In this document: positions 8,036 to 17,863 of the stretch, piece after piece | Layout: each line of letters opens with the position of its first letter | Numbering within the stretch: position 1 is the stretch's first letter | Program-made: the position numbers and the translations under genes | Notes under the pieces: generated by a model | Databases searched by the model: none | Told to the model about the DNA's origin: nothing | What the model saw: the letters and a program-made list of their open reading frames with translations, nothing else | From: DATAWK01 sp036267255 | GTDB lineage: Bacteria > Acidobacteriota > Terriglobia > Terriglobales > Acidobacteriaceae | DNA length: 64,000 nucleotides | Reading direction: 5' to 3' | NCBI GenBank assembly: GCA_036267255.1 | Contig: DATAWK010000041.1 | Coordinates: 310,001 to 374,000 of the forward strand

Positions 8036-10576
8036 TTAGAAAAGTCTCTCAGCCCGTTTCAGATTTCCGGCAGATCCGACACCGGCCAGTGTGATGCTGA
8101 AGCTTTCCTGGCCCTCATCCCGGATGGTTCCTAGTCTATAGCGCCGGTATTCAACGCTAAAACCGCAGCAATTGAAATTGTAGGAGGTCTGGACACCGGC
8201 ATATTCCAGCGAGTTCTGCTTCAAATCGTACCCTCCGTCGGCCGCAGCGCTCAGGCCAAGCTTGGTGGGAGCCCCATAGCCCAAAAGGCCCTGTGTCTGG
8301 TTGTAATTTGTCACTTGACTGGGTAGTCCCGGGGCCACCGTGCTTTCCCCGGGAGCATTCATGAGCGCATAGCCAAAGCTGGAGAAAAAGCTGCCATGCC
8401 GGTAGTTCGCAAAGATGTTGTTGGCGGCAATGCGGCCAGCCTTCGTGTCATAATCCAGGTCCCATTCCATGTCTGTCGAACCGCTGGTGCGCAGCCGTAG
8501 ACGCGAGATCACCGGAGAGACGTTCCGCGGCGAGGTGATGTAAGCGATGGCGCTGAAATCCAGCGTGCCGGTGAAGATGTTGCGTCGCCCGGGAACGACC
8601 GCTCCGCCAAATGTGGGATCAAAAAAGTACTTCTGCGCGACATACCAGGAGAGCCATTCCTGCGTTCCCCCGACGCAGGTTTTTTGCTCCTGTTTCACGG
8701 ATTTTTTGTGCTGCACAACAGCAGAGCCGGCATCCGTTGTTTCCGTTGGGATTTCGTCCGGTTTGCAGACATGCGGCTTGAGCGGCTTTATGTACCATCG
8801 CTGTGTCAAGCCATATTCCAGCTCATTGGTGTTGCTGTAAATATCCAGAGAATCGAAGCGCTCCACATCGTTGAAGTTGCCGATGCCAGCCACATAGTGA
8901 TACTGCAACTCCGGCGCGATCGTATGGCGGATGGCCACGCCAAAACGATGGGCAAGAAAATCTCCGTCATAGTCGCGTTCCAGAACCGGAGGAAGAACTT
9001 CCACGCCGGCTTCCACAGCTTTGCGGTTCAAGCTGGCGTGACGCTGGATGGGTGTCGTTGGAGTGAGCGTCTGGCTATCCGAATAAAACGTTTCGCGCAG
9101 ACCCAACTCTGGCCGTATTGTCCAGCCATCTTCCACCAGGGGCATGATGAGGTGAGGAAAGATATCCGTCCGGGCAGCGGCGAGACGCGTGGCAAGCCCA
9201 GGTTCGGACCGCGACAGCATGCTGAAGGATGTCTGTCCGCCCCAGAACACACGGGAGTTGCCGAAACTGTGATCGGTGGTGTCGAAGTCGAGCCTGGGAA
9301 GATGCAGAATGCGAACTTCATCCCCGGATGTATCACTCTCAAAATTCTGATAACGCTCCAGATCGGCGCTGGCAGACAGACCGTTTTGCTGGTGCGTAAG
9401 AAATGCCCAGGACTTCACCTCTGACGAAATGGCCTGCGAGAAGTTGGGCGTAAAAACCAGGCGGTAGACATAGGAGCTGAGATATTCGGCATTGATCACG
9501 GCATGCGTGTTCGTATCCAGGTCGCGCCTTCCCACCAAGACCGTGTCCTGACCGCCTTGATTTACGCAGGAACTGCTCTCGTGGTATGCCGCACAGTCGA
9601 AAAGGCCATCGTAATGGCCACGAACAAAGTCGTTCCCGCGACCCCGGTATCGGTATTCCGCACTCTCCGCCCAACCGCGCAGCGAATAATACTGGACAGC
9701 CACCAGCAAGTCGGAACTGCGATTGATCGCCCAGTAGTATGCGGTGCCTACAATTTTTCCCTTGATAGAGGAATTGCTTAGATAGGGAATCAAAAAGCCG
9801 GATTGACGCCCAGAAGAGTCTACCGAATGCGTAACGTAAGGTAGGTAGAAAATTGGATAACGCAGCAGCCGGAAGTTCGCATTCCATGCCTTTGCTGTTC
9901 CATTGGCAACCGTGATGTGAGGGGCGAGAATGCGCCAGTCCGGCTTTGGCAATCGGCAAGAGGTCATGCTGCCGCCATAGAGCACATAGGAATCCGGCCC
10001 GCTCTTGACCAACAGCTTGCCACTGATCAGAAATGGATTGGGCGTAGTGTAAACCGCACGCTGACCGGAACCATGCAGCACGCCGACGGAGCCAAGAACG
10101 TCATAAAACCGGCCTGTTTGCGCGTTTAGATTCATGTCGCCGTGGGTCGCAGAAATTTCCTCATTGTCCGGGCCACCATCGAGCTGCACATGCCCTTGCG
10201 CCCGCACATCTCCCGTTGCTGCGTTGTAGGTGATGCGATCTGCGCGGAGGACATAATCTTTGTAATCGATCTCCACTTCTCCGCGAAGGTTGTAGATATC
10301 GCCTTGCTTCTCCTGCTGCTGCGCATGCATTGTTACAGGAGTTCCAACAGGCGACTGCACGACAACCTGCGCGATGGGAACCTGAGCAGCATCCGGCGCA
10401 TCGGGCAGATTGCTGGACGCATCAGCCGAAATAGATTGCGTTGCGGTCCCGCGCTGCACTGAAGGCGTGCCGGAGAACGCAGCCTGTCCTGGAAGTTGCC
10501 CTGCCAATGCATACGCCGGAGTTTGCAGATGACATAGTGCAAATAGCGTGATAAAGATACAGATACGGGCTCTCAT
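8036..10576 (-). CDS. lptD: LPS-assembly protein LptD (OstA)
   Basis: The ATG at 10576 starts a normal Sec signal peptide (MRARICIFITLFAL...AYA). The open frame runs on upstream but would overlap the divergent RDD gene, so it is rejected. The 846-residue product has a periplasmic OstA/LptA-like jellyroll (about residues 70-190, with RADRITYNAATGDVRAQG) and a long C-terminal beta-barrel (from about 300 to the end) with alternating aromatic and polar strands ending in FSITLAGVGSAGNLK. LptD inserts lipopolysaccharide into the outer leaflet with LptE. LpxC elsewhere in the window supports an LPS-bearing outer membrane. Confidence 0.93.
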   Translation of the reverse strand: MRARICIFITLFALCHLQTPAYALAGQLPGQAAFSGTPSVQRGTATQSISADASSNLPDAPDAAQVPIAQVVVQSPVGTPVTMHAQQQEKQGDIYNLRGEVEIDYKDYVLRADRITYNAATGDVRAQGHVQLDGGPDNEEISATHGDMNLNAQTGRFYDVLGSVGVLHGSGQRAVYTTPNPFLISGKLLVKSGPDSYVLYGGSMTSCRLPKPDWRILAPHITVANGTAKAWNANFRLLRYPIFYLPYVTHSVDSSGRQSGFLIPYLSNSSIKGKIVGTAYYWAINRSSDLLVAVQYYSLRGWAESAEYRYRGRGNDFVRGHYDGLFDCAAYHESSSCVNQGGQDTVLVGRRDLDTNTHAVINAEYLSSYVYRLVFTPNFSQAISSEVKSWAFLTHQQNGLSASADLERYQNFESDTSGDEVRILHLPRLDFDTTDHSFGNSRVFWGGQTSFSMLSRSEPGLATRLAAARTDIFPHLIMPLVEDGWTIRPELGLRETFYSDSQTLTPTTPIQRHASLNRKAVEAGVEVLPPVLERDYDGDFLAHRFGVAIRHTIAPELQYHYVAGIGNFNDVERFDSLDIYSNTNELEYGLTQRWYIKPLKPHVCKPDEIPTETTDAGSAVVQHKKSVKQEQKTCVGGTQEWLSWYVAQKYFFDPTFGGAVVPGRRNIFTGTLDFSAIAYITSPRNVSPVISRLRLRTSGSTDMEWDLDYDTKAGRIAANNIFANYRHGSFFSSFGYALMNAPGESTVAPGLPSQVTNYNQTQGLLGYGAPTKLGLSAAADGGYDLKQNSLEYAGVQTSYNFNCCGFSVEYRRYRLGTIRDEGQESFSITLAGVGSAGNLKRAERLF

Positions 10577-10842
10577 GACGGGGCAGATTTTAGTGTATCG
10601 CCTGTCGATAACACTCGATTCTCTCCCGGCGCGTTGAACCGCAGCTCTGGCATACGAATCCGGTTTGCATGCGCAGGAGAACAAGGCTTCCGCCTGGTTT
10701 CCTTTTCCGCGCCCTCCCGAAGTCTCACAAAAAAACGACGCGTAACGCAGCAAAACCTGTGAGCTTGGCATATGCTGCAAATATTGTGCATTTTCTCTAG
10801 CATTCGTACAGCATTTCGTGCGATAAAAGGAGGTTAAAGAAA

Positions 10843-12210
10843 TTGAGCAACGCATCCCCAGCGTCGATGCCGGCCACGTTCCTGTCCGAGGAGCCAGCAC
10901 CCCTTGTTCGCTCACTCGATTGGAAGCGCGAAATTTCTCAGCTCGTGGAGTCTCATAAGGCACGCAGGTCTGAACCGTCGCATCCTGCAACGGGACAACA
11001 CCCGGTGCGTCTGGGCCAAACCTCAGCGCATGACCGGGCAGCCCGGATTGCTGCTTCTGTGGCCGCACGCTATGCAGCCACGCCTACATATACCGAACTT
11101 TTACAGCGGCGAAATACTGCTGCGGCAGAAGCCCTAACTGAGGCAACAAAACAGCCAGCCGCCGACTCCAGTGCTTTAGCCGAAGAGACGCTTTCACGAA
11201 TTGCTGCCGAGGATGGATTTTCTGCGAGTCCATTGCTGCCTGCAGCCGCCTCACTGAAAGACGAGACCGAGACAACGCTACGACAGAATGCTGGCAGATT
11301 CGACCTTACCCCGGAGATTCCGTTTGAAGCAGCGCCGGAACCTGCGATTACCGGCACGTTTGTATTGCCCGATCTACGGGCCCGCTCAGTCGAAATGAAT
11401 GTGCATGCTCCGGAGATGGAGGCAGAGCCTGCATTGGAAGATTTGCTTGCCGCATCTGTCGTTATGCCCGCTGTTCCGCTGCCCGCAAACCTTATTGAGT
11501 TTCCACGCGAGTTGATCGCAACGAAAAAAGTTCGTCCACAGTTGGTGGAGGGCCCCCTTGGACCGTCGCGCCCAGATGCGGCGGAACCGGCCCAGGCGCA
11601 ATTGAGGATCTTTGAGGTGGAGCCGGGCATCGAGGCCGAGACGGCGCCAACGCCAGCACCGGCATCCACACCGATCATGGATGTATCGGAACCGGCTGCC
11701 CATCAGAATCGCGCTTCCACCTGGTCTTCGATATGCCTGGACGTGCAGCCACGCCAGGCGGAGCAGACCCAGAGCGATACTTACGATGTGTTGTCCGTGC
11801 CGTTGCAATCCGCATCGATTGATCGACGCCTTATGGCTTTTGCCGTGGATTTCTGCGCGGTGACGGGTGCTTTTCTAGCATTCCTGTTTGTTTTTGCGTT
11901 ATCAACACCGCATTTACCCACCGGTACACCTGCCGTGATCATGAGCGGTGTGGTTTATCTCGCGCTTTGGGTTCTCTACCAGTTCCTGTTTTTCTCTCTG
12001 GGAGATGCGACGGTTGGCATGCACTATGCACGGATCGCCTTGTGCACGTTTGAAGATGAAAATCCGAGCCGTACGGCCCTGCGCCGCCGCATCGCAGCGT
12101 GGTGGATTTCTGCACTACCACTTGGGCTGGGATTTGCATGGGCATTGCTGGATGAGGACAATCTGAGCTGGCACGATAGAATGACGCGCACCTACCAGCG
12201 TTCTTACTAA
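10843..12210 (+). CDS. RDD family membrane protein with long disordered N-terminus
   Basis: A TTG start with a strong AAAGGAGG 9 bases upstream. The first ~320 of 455 residues are Ala/Pro/Glu-rich and look disordered. The RDD domain is residues ~325-455: SIDRRLMAFAVDFCAVTG contains the Arg and Asp-Asp-type signature, followed by three hydrophobic helices and the ending WHDRMTRTYQ. RDD proteins are small membrane proteins of mostly unknown role, some linked to ion transport. The long cytoplasmic extension is unusual and may bind partners. The gene diverges from lptD across 266 non-coding bases. Confidence 0.85.
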   Translation: MSNASPASMPATFLSEEPAPLVRSLDWKREISQLVESHKARRSEPSHPATGQHPVRLGQTSAHDRAARIAASVAARYAATPTYTELLQRRNTAAAEALTEATKQPAADSSALAEETLSRIAAEDGFSASPLLPAAASLKDETETTLRQNAGRFDLTPEIPFEAAPEPAITGTFVLPDLRARSVEMNVHAPEMEAEPALEDLLAASVVMPAVPLPANLIEFPRELIATKKVRPQLVEGPLGPSRPDAAEPAQAQLRIFEVEPGIEAETAPTPAPASTPIMDVSEPAAHQNRASTWSSICLDVQPRQAEQTQSDTYDVLSVPLQSASIDRRLMAFAVDFCAVTGAFLAFLFVFALSTPHLPTGTPAVIMSGVVYLALWVLYQFLFFSLGDATVGMHYARIALCTFEDENPSRTALRRRIAAWWISALPLGLGFAWALLDEDNLSWHDRMTRTYQRSY

Positions 12211-12228
12211 ACGAATTCAGCGGAACCC

Positions 12229-12266
12229 CAGGAACGACGTCCAACTTCAGGAACGACATCCAACTT
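12229..12266 (+). repeat. 19-bp tandem duplication
   Basis: CAGGAACGACGTCCAACTT (12229-12247) is followed directly by CAGGAACGACATCCAACTT (12248-12266), with one difference. It starts 19 bases after the RDD stop codon. No function is evident. Confidence 0.85.
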
Positions 12267-12274
12267 TCGTTACG

Positions 12275-12305
12275 GCCGGAACAGACTCGTACAGTGCGTT
12301 CCGGC
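12275..12305 (+). terminator. Hairpin after the RDD gene, possible terminator
   Basis: GCCGGAAC (12275-12282) pairs with GTTCCGGC (12298-12305). There is no T-run after it, so factor-independent termination is doubtful. Confidence 0.35.
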
Positions 12306-12472
12306 TCCAGACGCCATGTTCATGATGGCAATGTCCACAGCAGTGTTGTTGTTCCAGCCAGAAACGGAATGGTGGAACCCAACATGCGTGTTGCGCGGCA
12401 ATGCTGGAAGCCATGCGATGCAGTAAAGATATTCTCGTCGAATGCTCTTGATCGATTTGCATGAAACAAACT

Positions 12473-12500
12473 AAAAGCCTCCGGTATACCGGAGGCTTTT
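12473..12500 (-). terminator. Perfect palindromic terminator of the secDF-tonB-TPR block
   Basis: A 28-base perfect palindrome, AAAAGCCTCCGG with its complement around a TATA centre, flanked by A and T runs so that it can work on both strands. It lies 21 bases beyond the stop of the minus-strand TPR lipoprotein gene and ends the long minus-strand block. Confidence 0.85.
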
Positions 12501-12521
12501 ATGTGGAAGGACGAGAGAGGC

Positions 12522-13343
12522 CTACTTATTGTCGAGGACAATACCGCCTTGCGTCTGCCTGCTTTGCTTTGCTTCGTTCGCTTTGCGTGCGCCCATGGAT
12601 TTTTCTGCCCATTGGTTTGCCTGATCGAGATCTGCTTTGCGAGCATCGTCATCTCCGCACTCGATATCAGCCTTGCGGCGATACAGCAGGTTGATGTATG
12701 CCATCGCAGCGTCATAGTTCGGCCGGAGTTGGACAGACTGATTTAAGTAATCCAGACCTTCCTGAATAAGAGGCGCGTTCTGGGTCTGCAGATCCGCACA
12801 CGCTTTTTTGTCCTTGATGGCATCGCCATTATCCTGAAGGCCCAGGGACTTGCGCACGGGAATGGCGTTTTTGTAGGCGATCGTCCAGTCGATGACGCCG
12901 ATCGTGTAATGCGCTTCAGGATCCTTCGGATCGACAGCGATGACTTTCTTCTGATAATCCCTTGCCTGATCGAACTTGTTCAGGCTGAAGTATAGCTGGG
13001 CAATTCCCTTGAGACTGTTCAGATCATTCGGTTCTTTATCAAGAACCTGCTGAAACTGCTGGATCGCAAGTTGTGCGTTTTTCAGGTTTTCCGGCGTCTC
13101 CAGATTCGGAATAACCTGCTGCGCATAGGCCGTGGCCAGATATGCACGCGCCATGGGAAGAGTCGGATCGAGCTGCACCGCCTGCTGGAAGTGGTTGATG
13201 GCGTCTTCATACTTGGCGCTCTTAAAGGCCTGAACACCTTTGTTCAGTTGATCCCGTGCCTTCAGTTTATTGCATCCAGTGGCCAAGGTCAGCAAGACGA
13301 TCATGGAAGCTGCCACTACCGAAAAACGTGCGCTACGATTCAT
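12522..13343 (-). CDS. TPR-repeat lipoprotein
   Basis: The ATG at 13343 is preceded by AGGAG. A lipoprotein signal ends in LATGC (Cys 24). Residues ~35-230 carry about four to five tetratricopeptide repeats, for example YEDAINHFQQAVQLDPTLPM and FDQARDYQKKVIAVDPKDPE. The protein should be a periplasmic or outer-membrane scaffold for protein contacts. It closes the tonB-exbB-exbD-exbD group, so it may organise a TonB-linked complex; that link is inference from position. Confidence 0.88.
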   Translation of the reverse strand: MNRSARFSVVAASMIVLLTLATGCNKLKARDQLNKGVQAFKSAKYEDAINHFQQAVQLDPTLPMARAYLATAYAQQVIPNLETPENLKNAQLAIQQFQQVLDKEPNDLNSLKGIAQLYFSLNKFDQARDYQKKVIAVDPKDPEAHYTIGVIDWTIAYKNAIPVRKSLGLQDNGDAIKDKKACADLQTQNAPLIQEGLDYLNQSVQLRPNYDAAMAYINLLYRRKADIECGDDDARKADLDQANQWAEKSMGARKANEAKQSRQTQGGIVLDNK

Positions 13344-13546
13344 GAAGCTTGATTTCTCCTTCAACCGCCCGGTATGACAGGAAACATACTGGCAGAACAA
13401 CGGGCGTGACAACGATTCACTTGTTCTGTGATTGTACTTGGTTTTTCTGAATTCACAACGGCCAGGGTAAATGGAGCCAAGAGCCTGCTATTTCCCCTGG
13501 GTTGGACCTGCAAGATGCCGCGATGCAGGCAAAGAAAGTGCCGACC

Positions 13547-13984
13547 TTACTGGCCGGCCTCAATCTTAGGAGTAATCAGCCCAATGTGATCGACATTGGC
13601 TTGGTGACCGATGTCGATGACCTGCGCTACGGTAGCGAAGTCCAGATCCGGATCTCCCTTAACAAACATCACGCGCTCCGCACGAGAGGCGAAGATCGTC
13701 GTGAGTTGCGGCAGCAGGTCCTTTTCTGCAACGTCGGTTTCATTGATCTTGTAGCCGGGCTCTCCGCCGCCGGGACGATGGATGATCTGCACGACGATGG
13801 TACGATCATTCGGCTTATCCTGCTGAGGGTTCTTGGGCGGCTGCGGCACCAAGGCATCCAACCCGTGCGGCGTCTGCGGAACAATGACCATAAAGATAAT
13901 CAGCAGAACCAGAAGAACGTCAATCATCGGCGTAACGTTGATGTTTGAATTCAGACCACCGGGGCCGCCTGATGTCATTCCCAT
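13547..13984 (-). CDS. ExbD/TolR-type biopolymer transport protein (second copy)
   Basis: 145 residues with one N-terminal membrane helix (INVTPMIDVLLVLLIIFM) carrying the conserved Asp used for proton coupling, then a periplasmic TolR/ExbD domain. It follows another exbD-like gene by 63 bases. Compared with that copy it has a longer periplasmic insert, PQPPKNPQQDKPND. It works with ExbB and TonB to energise outer-membrane receptors. Tandem exbD genes are common in this phylum. Confidence 0.92.
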   Translation of the reverse strand: MGMTSGGPGGLNSNINVTPMIDVLLVLLIIFMVIVPQTPHGLDALVPQPPKNPQQDKPNDRTIVVQIIHRPGGGEPGYKINETDVAEKDLLPQLTTIFASRAERVMFVKGDPDLDFATVAQVIDIGHQANVDHIGLITPKIEAGQ

Positions 13985-14047
13985 ATCGTTTATCCCTCGT
14001 TTGAAGATGCCTGCACAGGCAGACGTATTCGTTCAAAAAAATCTAGA

Positions 14048-14506
14048 CTACTGGACTTGTACTGGCTGCTGCGGCTGTTGTGTCGTCTGAATCTTTGGTT
14101 CCGTCAGCAGGCCCACCTCATCGACACCGGCAGTGCGGAGATTATCGATCGCATCCATCACAGTGCCATAGTGGGCGCGTGCATCCGCGCGCATATAAAC
14201 CTCTTTGCTCGGCTTGTTCGCAAGTAAATCGGTCACCTTGGGGCCGAGATCGGTCACGGACACCTGGTTCGCGCCAAGATAGACCCGGCTATCGCGCGTG
14301 ATGGCGACTACGACGGCATCTTCCTTGTCAGCATCTGGCATCGCGGTCGGCGTATCTACTTTAGCGAGATTCACGTTGACCTTGTTGTTCAACATGGGCG
14401 TGATGACCATGAAAATAATCAGCAGAACCAACATCACGTCCACCATCGGTGTGACGTTAATGTTGGAGTTAACTTTTGCGCCTTCGTCTCGAACTGTAAT
14501 TGCCAT
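14048..14506 (-). CDS. exbD: ExbD/TolR-type biopolymer transport protein (first copy)
   Basis: 152 residues. The segment NSNINVTPMVDVMLVLLII holds the proton-coupling Asp in the single membrane helix, followed by a periplasmic domain ending in VDEVGLLTEPK. A Gln-rich tail (QTTQQPQQPVQVQ) is low complexity. GGAG precedes the ATG. It lies between exbB and the second exbD and should form the ExbBD stator. Confidence 0.92.
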   Translation of the reverse strand: MAITVRDEGAKVNSNINVTPMVDVMLVLLIIFMVITPMLNNKVNVNLAKVDTPTAMPDADKEDAVVVAITRDSRVYLGANQVSVTDLGPKVTDLLANKPSKEVYMRADARAHYGTVMDAIDNLRTAGVDEVGLLTEPKIQTTQQPQQPVQVQ

Positions 14507-14666
14507 GGATAAACTCCATCATGATAGCCACCCGCCCTTCCGGCAAGGAGGCTGATAGTCGGTTGCAGGCTGGTGACCTTCGAAGCCCGGCTGGCTGTTC
14601 CAGCCGGACTTCAGGATAGGTCTGATTCCCGCTCTCCAAACAGTGTGCGACTACAAAACCATGCGT

Positions 14667-15410
14667 TTAGTGGCGATGGCTCTGCTTGAGGAAGTAGTCG
14701 ACCAGCTCGCTGGAGGAGTTATCCATTTCGACGTCAAAGGACTCCACGCGATTGGTGAAGTAGTTGAACGTCATAACAGCTGGGATGGCAACCAGAAGGC
14801 CAAAGGCTGTCGTAACCAAGGCTTCGGAAATACCACCGGCAACCGCACCGATACCAGAGGTCTTCTGGGTGGCGATCTGCTGGAAGGCATTCAGAATGCC
14901 GACGACAGTACCGAAGAGGCCGACAAAAGGAGCAACCGAACCGATAGTGGCCAAAGCGCCGAGGCCACGCTTCAACTTGGCGTGAACAATAGCTTCGGAC
15001 CGTTCCAGCGCGCGCTGGCTGGCTTCGATCTGCTCTTCCGTGATGGCGCCGCCGCTACCGTAGTTGCGGAATTCCTGGAGACCAGCGGTGACAACTTCTG
15101 CCAAGTGCGATTTCTTGTTGCGGTCGGCAACCTTGACGGCTTCGTCCAGGCGACCTTCCTTCAGAGCTCCGGCAACCTTCGGGGCAAACTCGCGAGATTG
15201 CTTGCGGGCAGCCGAGAAATAGAGAGCGCGATCAATCATGACGGCCAACGACCAGATGGACATGATGAAGAGAATCACGCAGACGCCTCTTGCCATCCAG
15301 CCCATGTTGTTCCAGAGACCAAGAGGACTGAAGCTAACTGGCTGATCCTGGAAAAACGCAGCCAATGCTGTAGTATGAGGTGCAAATTGGGTGAGATGAG
15401 CGAGAATCAC
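14667..15410 (-). CDS. exbB: ExbB/TolQ/MotA-type proton channel protein
   Basis: A GTG start with AGGAGG about nine bases upstream. The 247-residue protein has three membrane segments: residues ~35-55, ~140-165 (GALATIGSVAPFVGLFGTVVGI, the MotA/TolQ/ExbB signature) and ~185-205. It forms the pentameric inner-membrane channel that couples proton flow to TonB. Gene order tonB-exbB-exbD-exbD fits a complete energy-transducing unit. Confidence 0.93.
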   Translation of the reverse strand: MILAHLTQFAPHTTALAAFFQDQPVSFSPLGLWNNMGWMARGVCVILFIMSIWSLAVMIDRALYFSAARKQSREFAPKVAGALKEGRLDEAVKVADRNKKSHLAEVVTAGLQEFRNYGSGGAITEEQIEASQRALERSEAIVHAKLKRGLGALATIGSVAPFVGLFGTVVGILNAFQQIATQKTSGIGAVAGGISEALVTTAFGLLVAIPAVMTFNYFTNRVESFDVEMDNSSSELVDYFLKQSHRH

Positions 15411-15637
15411 TGGAATCTATCCTCCTTGGGGATAAACACGTTTCTACGACCACTTTTCGGCAGTCGGGAATTTGCAAAGTTCTGTAAGCGGCTGTTTGCG
15501 TAAGGTACCATCCGCTCCGGCTATAGACAACGTTGATTGTTGCCTATCCGTCTTCCGGGACTCCATTTAGTAACGCTGGCCAAGAGCACCAGCAACGAAC
15601 TGCATCAGGCCCTGCAACCATGGCCTGCAAAAGTGTA

Positions 15638-16369
15638 TTAATCACCGTTTAAGCTGTAGACAACACTGATTGTTGTGTCTACATCGACCGGAATTCCATC
15701 CAGTGCTACTGGCTTGTAGCGCCAGCGGCGAACGGCATCGAGCGAGGCCTGCTGTAACATGGCGGGACCGCTGATGACACGCAGGTTCTGAATTGTGCCA
15801 TCTTTACCGATTGTGGCCTGCAAGACCACGGTACCAGAAATACGGGCAGCCTTGGCAATCGGCGGATATAGAGGATTCGGCTGATAAACGACTCGGCTGG
15901 CCATAACACCTGAAGAAACAACAAGTTTCTTCGGTGGTGCGGCCTTTACGATAGGACCATTGCCCATGCCGCCAATGATGCCGCCCATTACGCCGCCTGC
16001 GCTTCCGCCCAGACCGGCCATACCGGCAACACCCCCCGCCATTTGCGGCGGCGGCGCACTCTCTTTAATGATTTTGATTACTTTTGGAATTTTGCTGGGG
16101 GCATGGAGTTGGTTGTCCAGCATCTCCGACTGAATCTTAACGGGCGGAACCTTGGGCGCCGGCGGTGGTGGTGGCGGTGGTGGTGGTGGCGGCGGCGGCG
16201 CTACCAGCAGGGTCGCCATGGCCTGCGTCGGAAGCGCTTCCGGGTAAATCAGTGGGATCAAAATCAGGACGGCAATAATAATCGCATTGAACGTAAAGGT
16301 CGCGATCATCCAATACTTGCTTTTCGTCTTGATTCGGTTGCCGGATTCCAACAGGCTATCTTCAAACAT
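15638..16369 (-). CDS. tonB: TonB family energy transducer
   Basis: 243 residues. An N-terminal membrane helix (residues ~20-40) is followed by a run of 13 prolines coded by a CCA/CCG tract, a Pro/Lys-rich periplasmic spacer, a Gly/Met-rich stretch (GGVAGMAGLGGSAGGVMGG) and the C-terminal TonB domain from about 160 (YPPIAKAARISGTVVLQATI to VVYSLNGD). It transmits the ExbBD-derived force to outer-membrane receptors. The proline codon tract at about 16160-16200 is a triplet microsatellite that could vary in length. Confidence 0.93.
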   Translation of the reverse strand: MFEDSLLESGNRIKTKSKYWMIATFTFNAIIIAVLILIPLIYPEALPTQAMATLLVAPPPPPPPPPPPPPAPKVPPVKIQSEMLDNQLHAPSKIPKVIKIIKESAPPPQMAGGVAGMAGLGGSAGGVMGGIIGGMGNGPIVKAAPPKKLVVSSGVMASRVVYQPNPLYPPIAKAARISGTVVLQATIGKDGTIQNLRVISGPAMLQQASLDAVRRWRYKPVALDGIPVDVDTTISVVYSLNGD

Positions 16370-16525
16370 GGCCGTTCCTCAAAAAGCGTTTTCGAGCGTA
16401 CACCTTACGTTAGACACCGAACCCCCGGCTTTTTGTTCCCGGAGTCGATGTTTCTTACCTGGAACTGCAACCGATTACCGTTACCAATCCCCCGAAGCCG
16501 CCAAAATGCGCAACCCCGGGTACAT

Positions 16526-17743
16526 CTACGAAGCCCGTGCGCGTTTGCCAGCGGGGAGAGCTGCTGCCTTGCCACGACGCGTGCGCCAGTCCTGATACGC
16601 AACCAACATTGGCGCGGCAACAGCGATGGAAGAGTAAGTGCCGACCAGAATACCGATTACGAGCGCAAATGAAAAGCCATTTAAGACCTCTCCGCCAAAA
16701 ATAAAGAGCGAAAGGACGGTCAGGAAGGTGAGGCCGGAGGTGAGCACGGTTCGGCTCAACGTCTGGTTAATGCTGCGATTGACGATATCCGAGAGGCTGT
16801 CACGGCGCATAATATGCAGGTTTTCTCGAATACGGTCAAAAACGACAATGGTGTCATTCATGGAATAACCGATGAGCGTGAGGATGGCCGCGATAACGGT
16901 CAGCGTCATTTCGCGATTTGTGAGACTAAAGATGCCGATGGTGATCAGCGTGTCATGAAAAACGGCGACGACCGCGGCAACACCATAGATCAGCTCAAAG
17001 CGGAACCAGAGGTAGACCAGCATGCCGGCGAGGGAGTAGAGCGTTGCCTGGATGGCCTGTTTGCGCAATTGAGCGCCCACCTGCGGACCGACAATCTGTA
17101 CATCCCGGATGGTAAAGCCGGAACTATAGGCGCCAGCCTGAAGAGCAGAGACCACGGCTGGAGCTGCGCGCCCATTCAGCTCGCTTAGATTGTCAATCAA
17201 ACCGCCTTTTTCCTGGTCTCGATAGTTCAGGATTGTATTGGCGATGGCGGCATATTGCGGGTCGGAATTGGAGGTTGCGTTGATATGCAGCGGGTCCGCA
17301 CTTTTGAGAAACGCGGCCAGAGATTCCCGCGTTGCATTGTCAATATCCAGCTTGCCAGCGTTTGCGGCGCCAGTGGGTGAGTAATTCGCTTCCAGCGTCT
17401 GCACGATCGCGTTGCGGCCCGAATCCAGCGCGGCCTCGGAGGTGTCCCGCTGCGGCAACGACACAATGACCTCATTGTTGTCGCCGCGACTATAACCCTT
17501 GTAGTTCTGGATGCTGACGTCGTGTAGACCGGCATGGTCCACAGCATGACGAATTCGCTGCACCTGCGGGGTATCAGCAAATTTGACGGTGATCAGCGTG
17601 CCGCCCTTGAAGTCCACGCCGAGCGGAATGTGATGCCAAAAGAGAATCGACAGCAACCCGGAGACGCTGAAGACCAGTGAAAAGGCGAGAAAATACCACT
17701 TCTTTCCCAACCAATCGATGTCGACTTGTTTAAAAAATTCCAC
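16526..17743 (-). CDS. secF: Protein translocase subunit SecF
   Basis: The GTG at 17743 is preferred, as GGAG sits 6 bases upstream; a TTG 12 bases further up overlaps that site. The protein has an N-terminal helix, the first periplasmic domain with GVDFKGGTL, and five C-terminal membrane helices including TLIGYSMNDTIVVFDRIREN, the SecF signature. The periplasmic domain has an insert of roughly 100 residues compared with E. coli SecF. SecF with SecD and YajC helps pull proteins out of SecYEG. It sits 121 bases after secD. Confidence 0.95.
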   Translation of the reverse strand: MEFFKQVDIDWLGKKWYFLAFSLVFSVSGLLSILFWHHIPLGVDFKGGTLITVKFADTPQVQRIRHAVDHAGLHDVSIQNYKGYSRGDNNEVIVSLPQRDTSEAALDSGRNAIVQTLEANYSPTGAANAGKLDIDNATRESLAAFLKSADPLHINATSNSDPQYAAIANTILNYRDQEKGGLIDNLSELNGRAAPAVVSALQAGAYSSGFTIRDVQIVGPQVGAQLRKQAIQATLYSLAGMLVYLWFRFELIYGVAAVVAVFHDTLITIGIFSLTNREMTLTVIAAILTLIGYSMNDTIVVFDRIRENLHIMRRDSLSDIVNRSINQTLSRTVLTSGLTFLTVLSLFIFGGEVLNGFSFALVIGILVGTYSSIAVAAPMLVAYQDWRTRRGKAAALPAGKRARAS

Positions 17744-17863
17744 GCCGTACTCCAAAAATTACATTGCGGGAGTCCATGAGCACACAAGCTACGAATCCCG
17801 GCGAATCTTTTTGCAGAGGCAGAGTCTATCTGCACTCCACATTGCCAAATGCAAGCGCTGCGG

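Larger units (their letters stand above)
12211..12521. other. Non-coding stretch between two convergent genes
   Basis: About 310 bases without a convincing gene. It holds a 19-bp tandem duplication, one hairpin after the RDD gene and one perfect terminator serving the TPR gene. The remaining 160 bases show no reading frame with a ribosome-binding site and no further repeat that I can see. Confidence 0.6.

Noticed and set aside
10577..11068. N-terminal extension of LptD by 164 residues
   Set aside because: It lacks a signal peptide, overlaps the well-supported RDD gene on the other strand, and hides a proper signal peptide that begins at 10576.
16160..16201. GGT/GGC triplet run as a possible separate repeat element
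   Set aside because: It is simply the codon tract for 13 prolines in the TonB spacer, common in this family, and is described with the gene.
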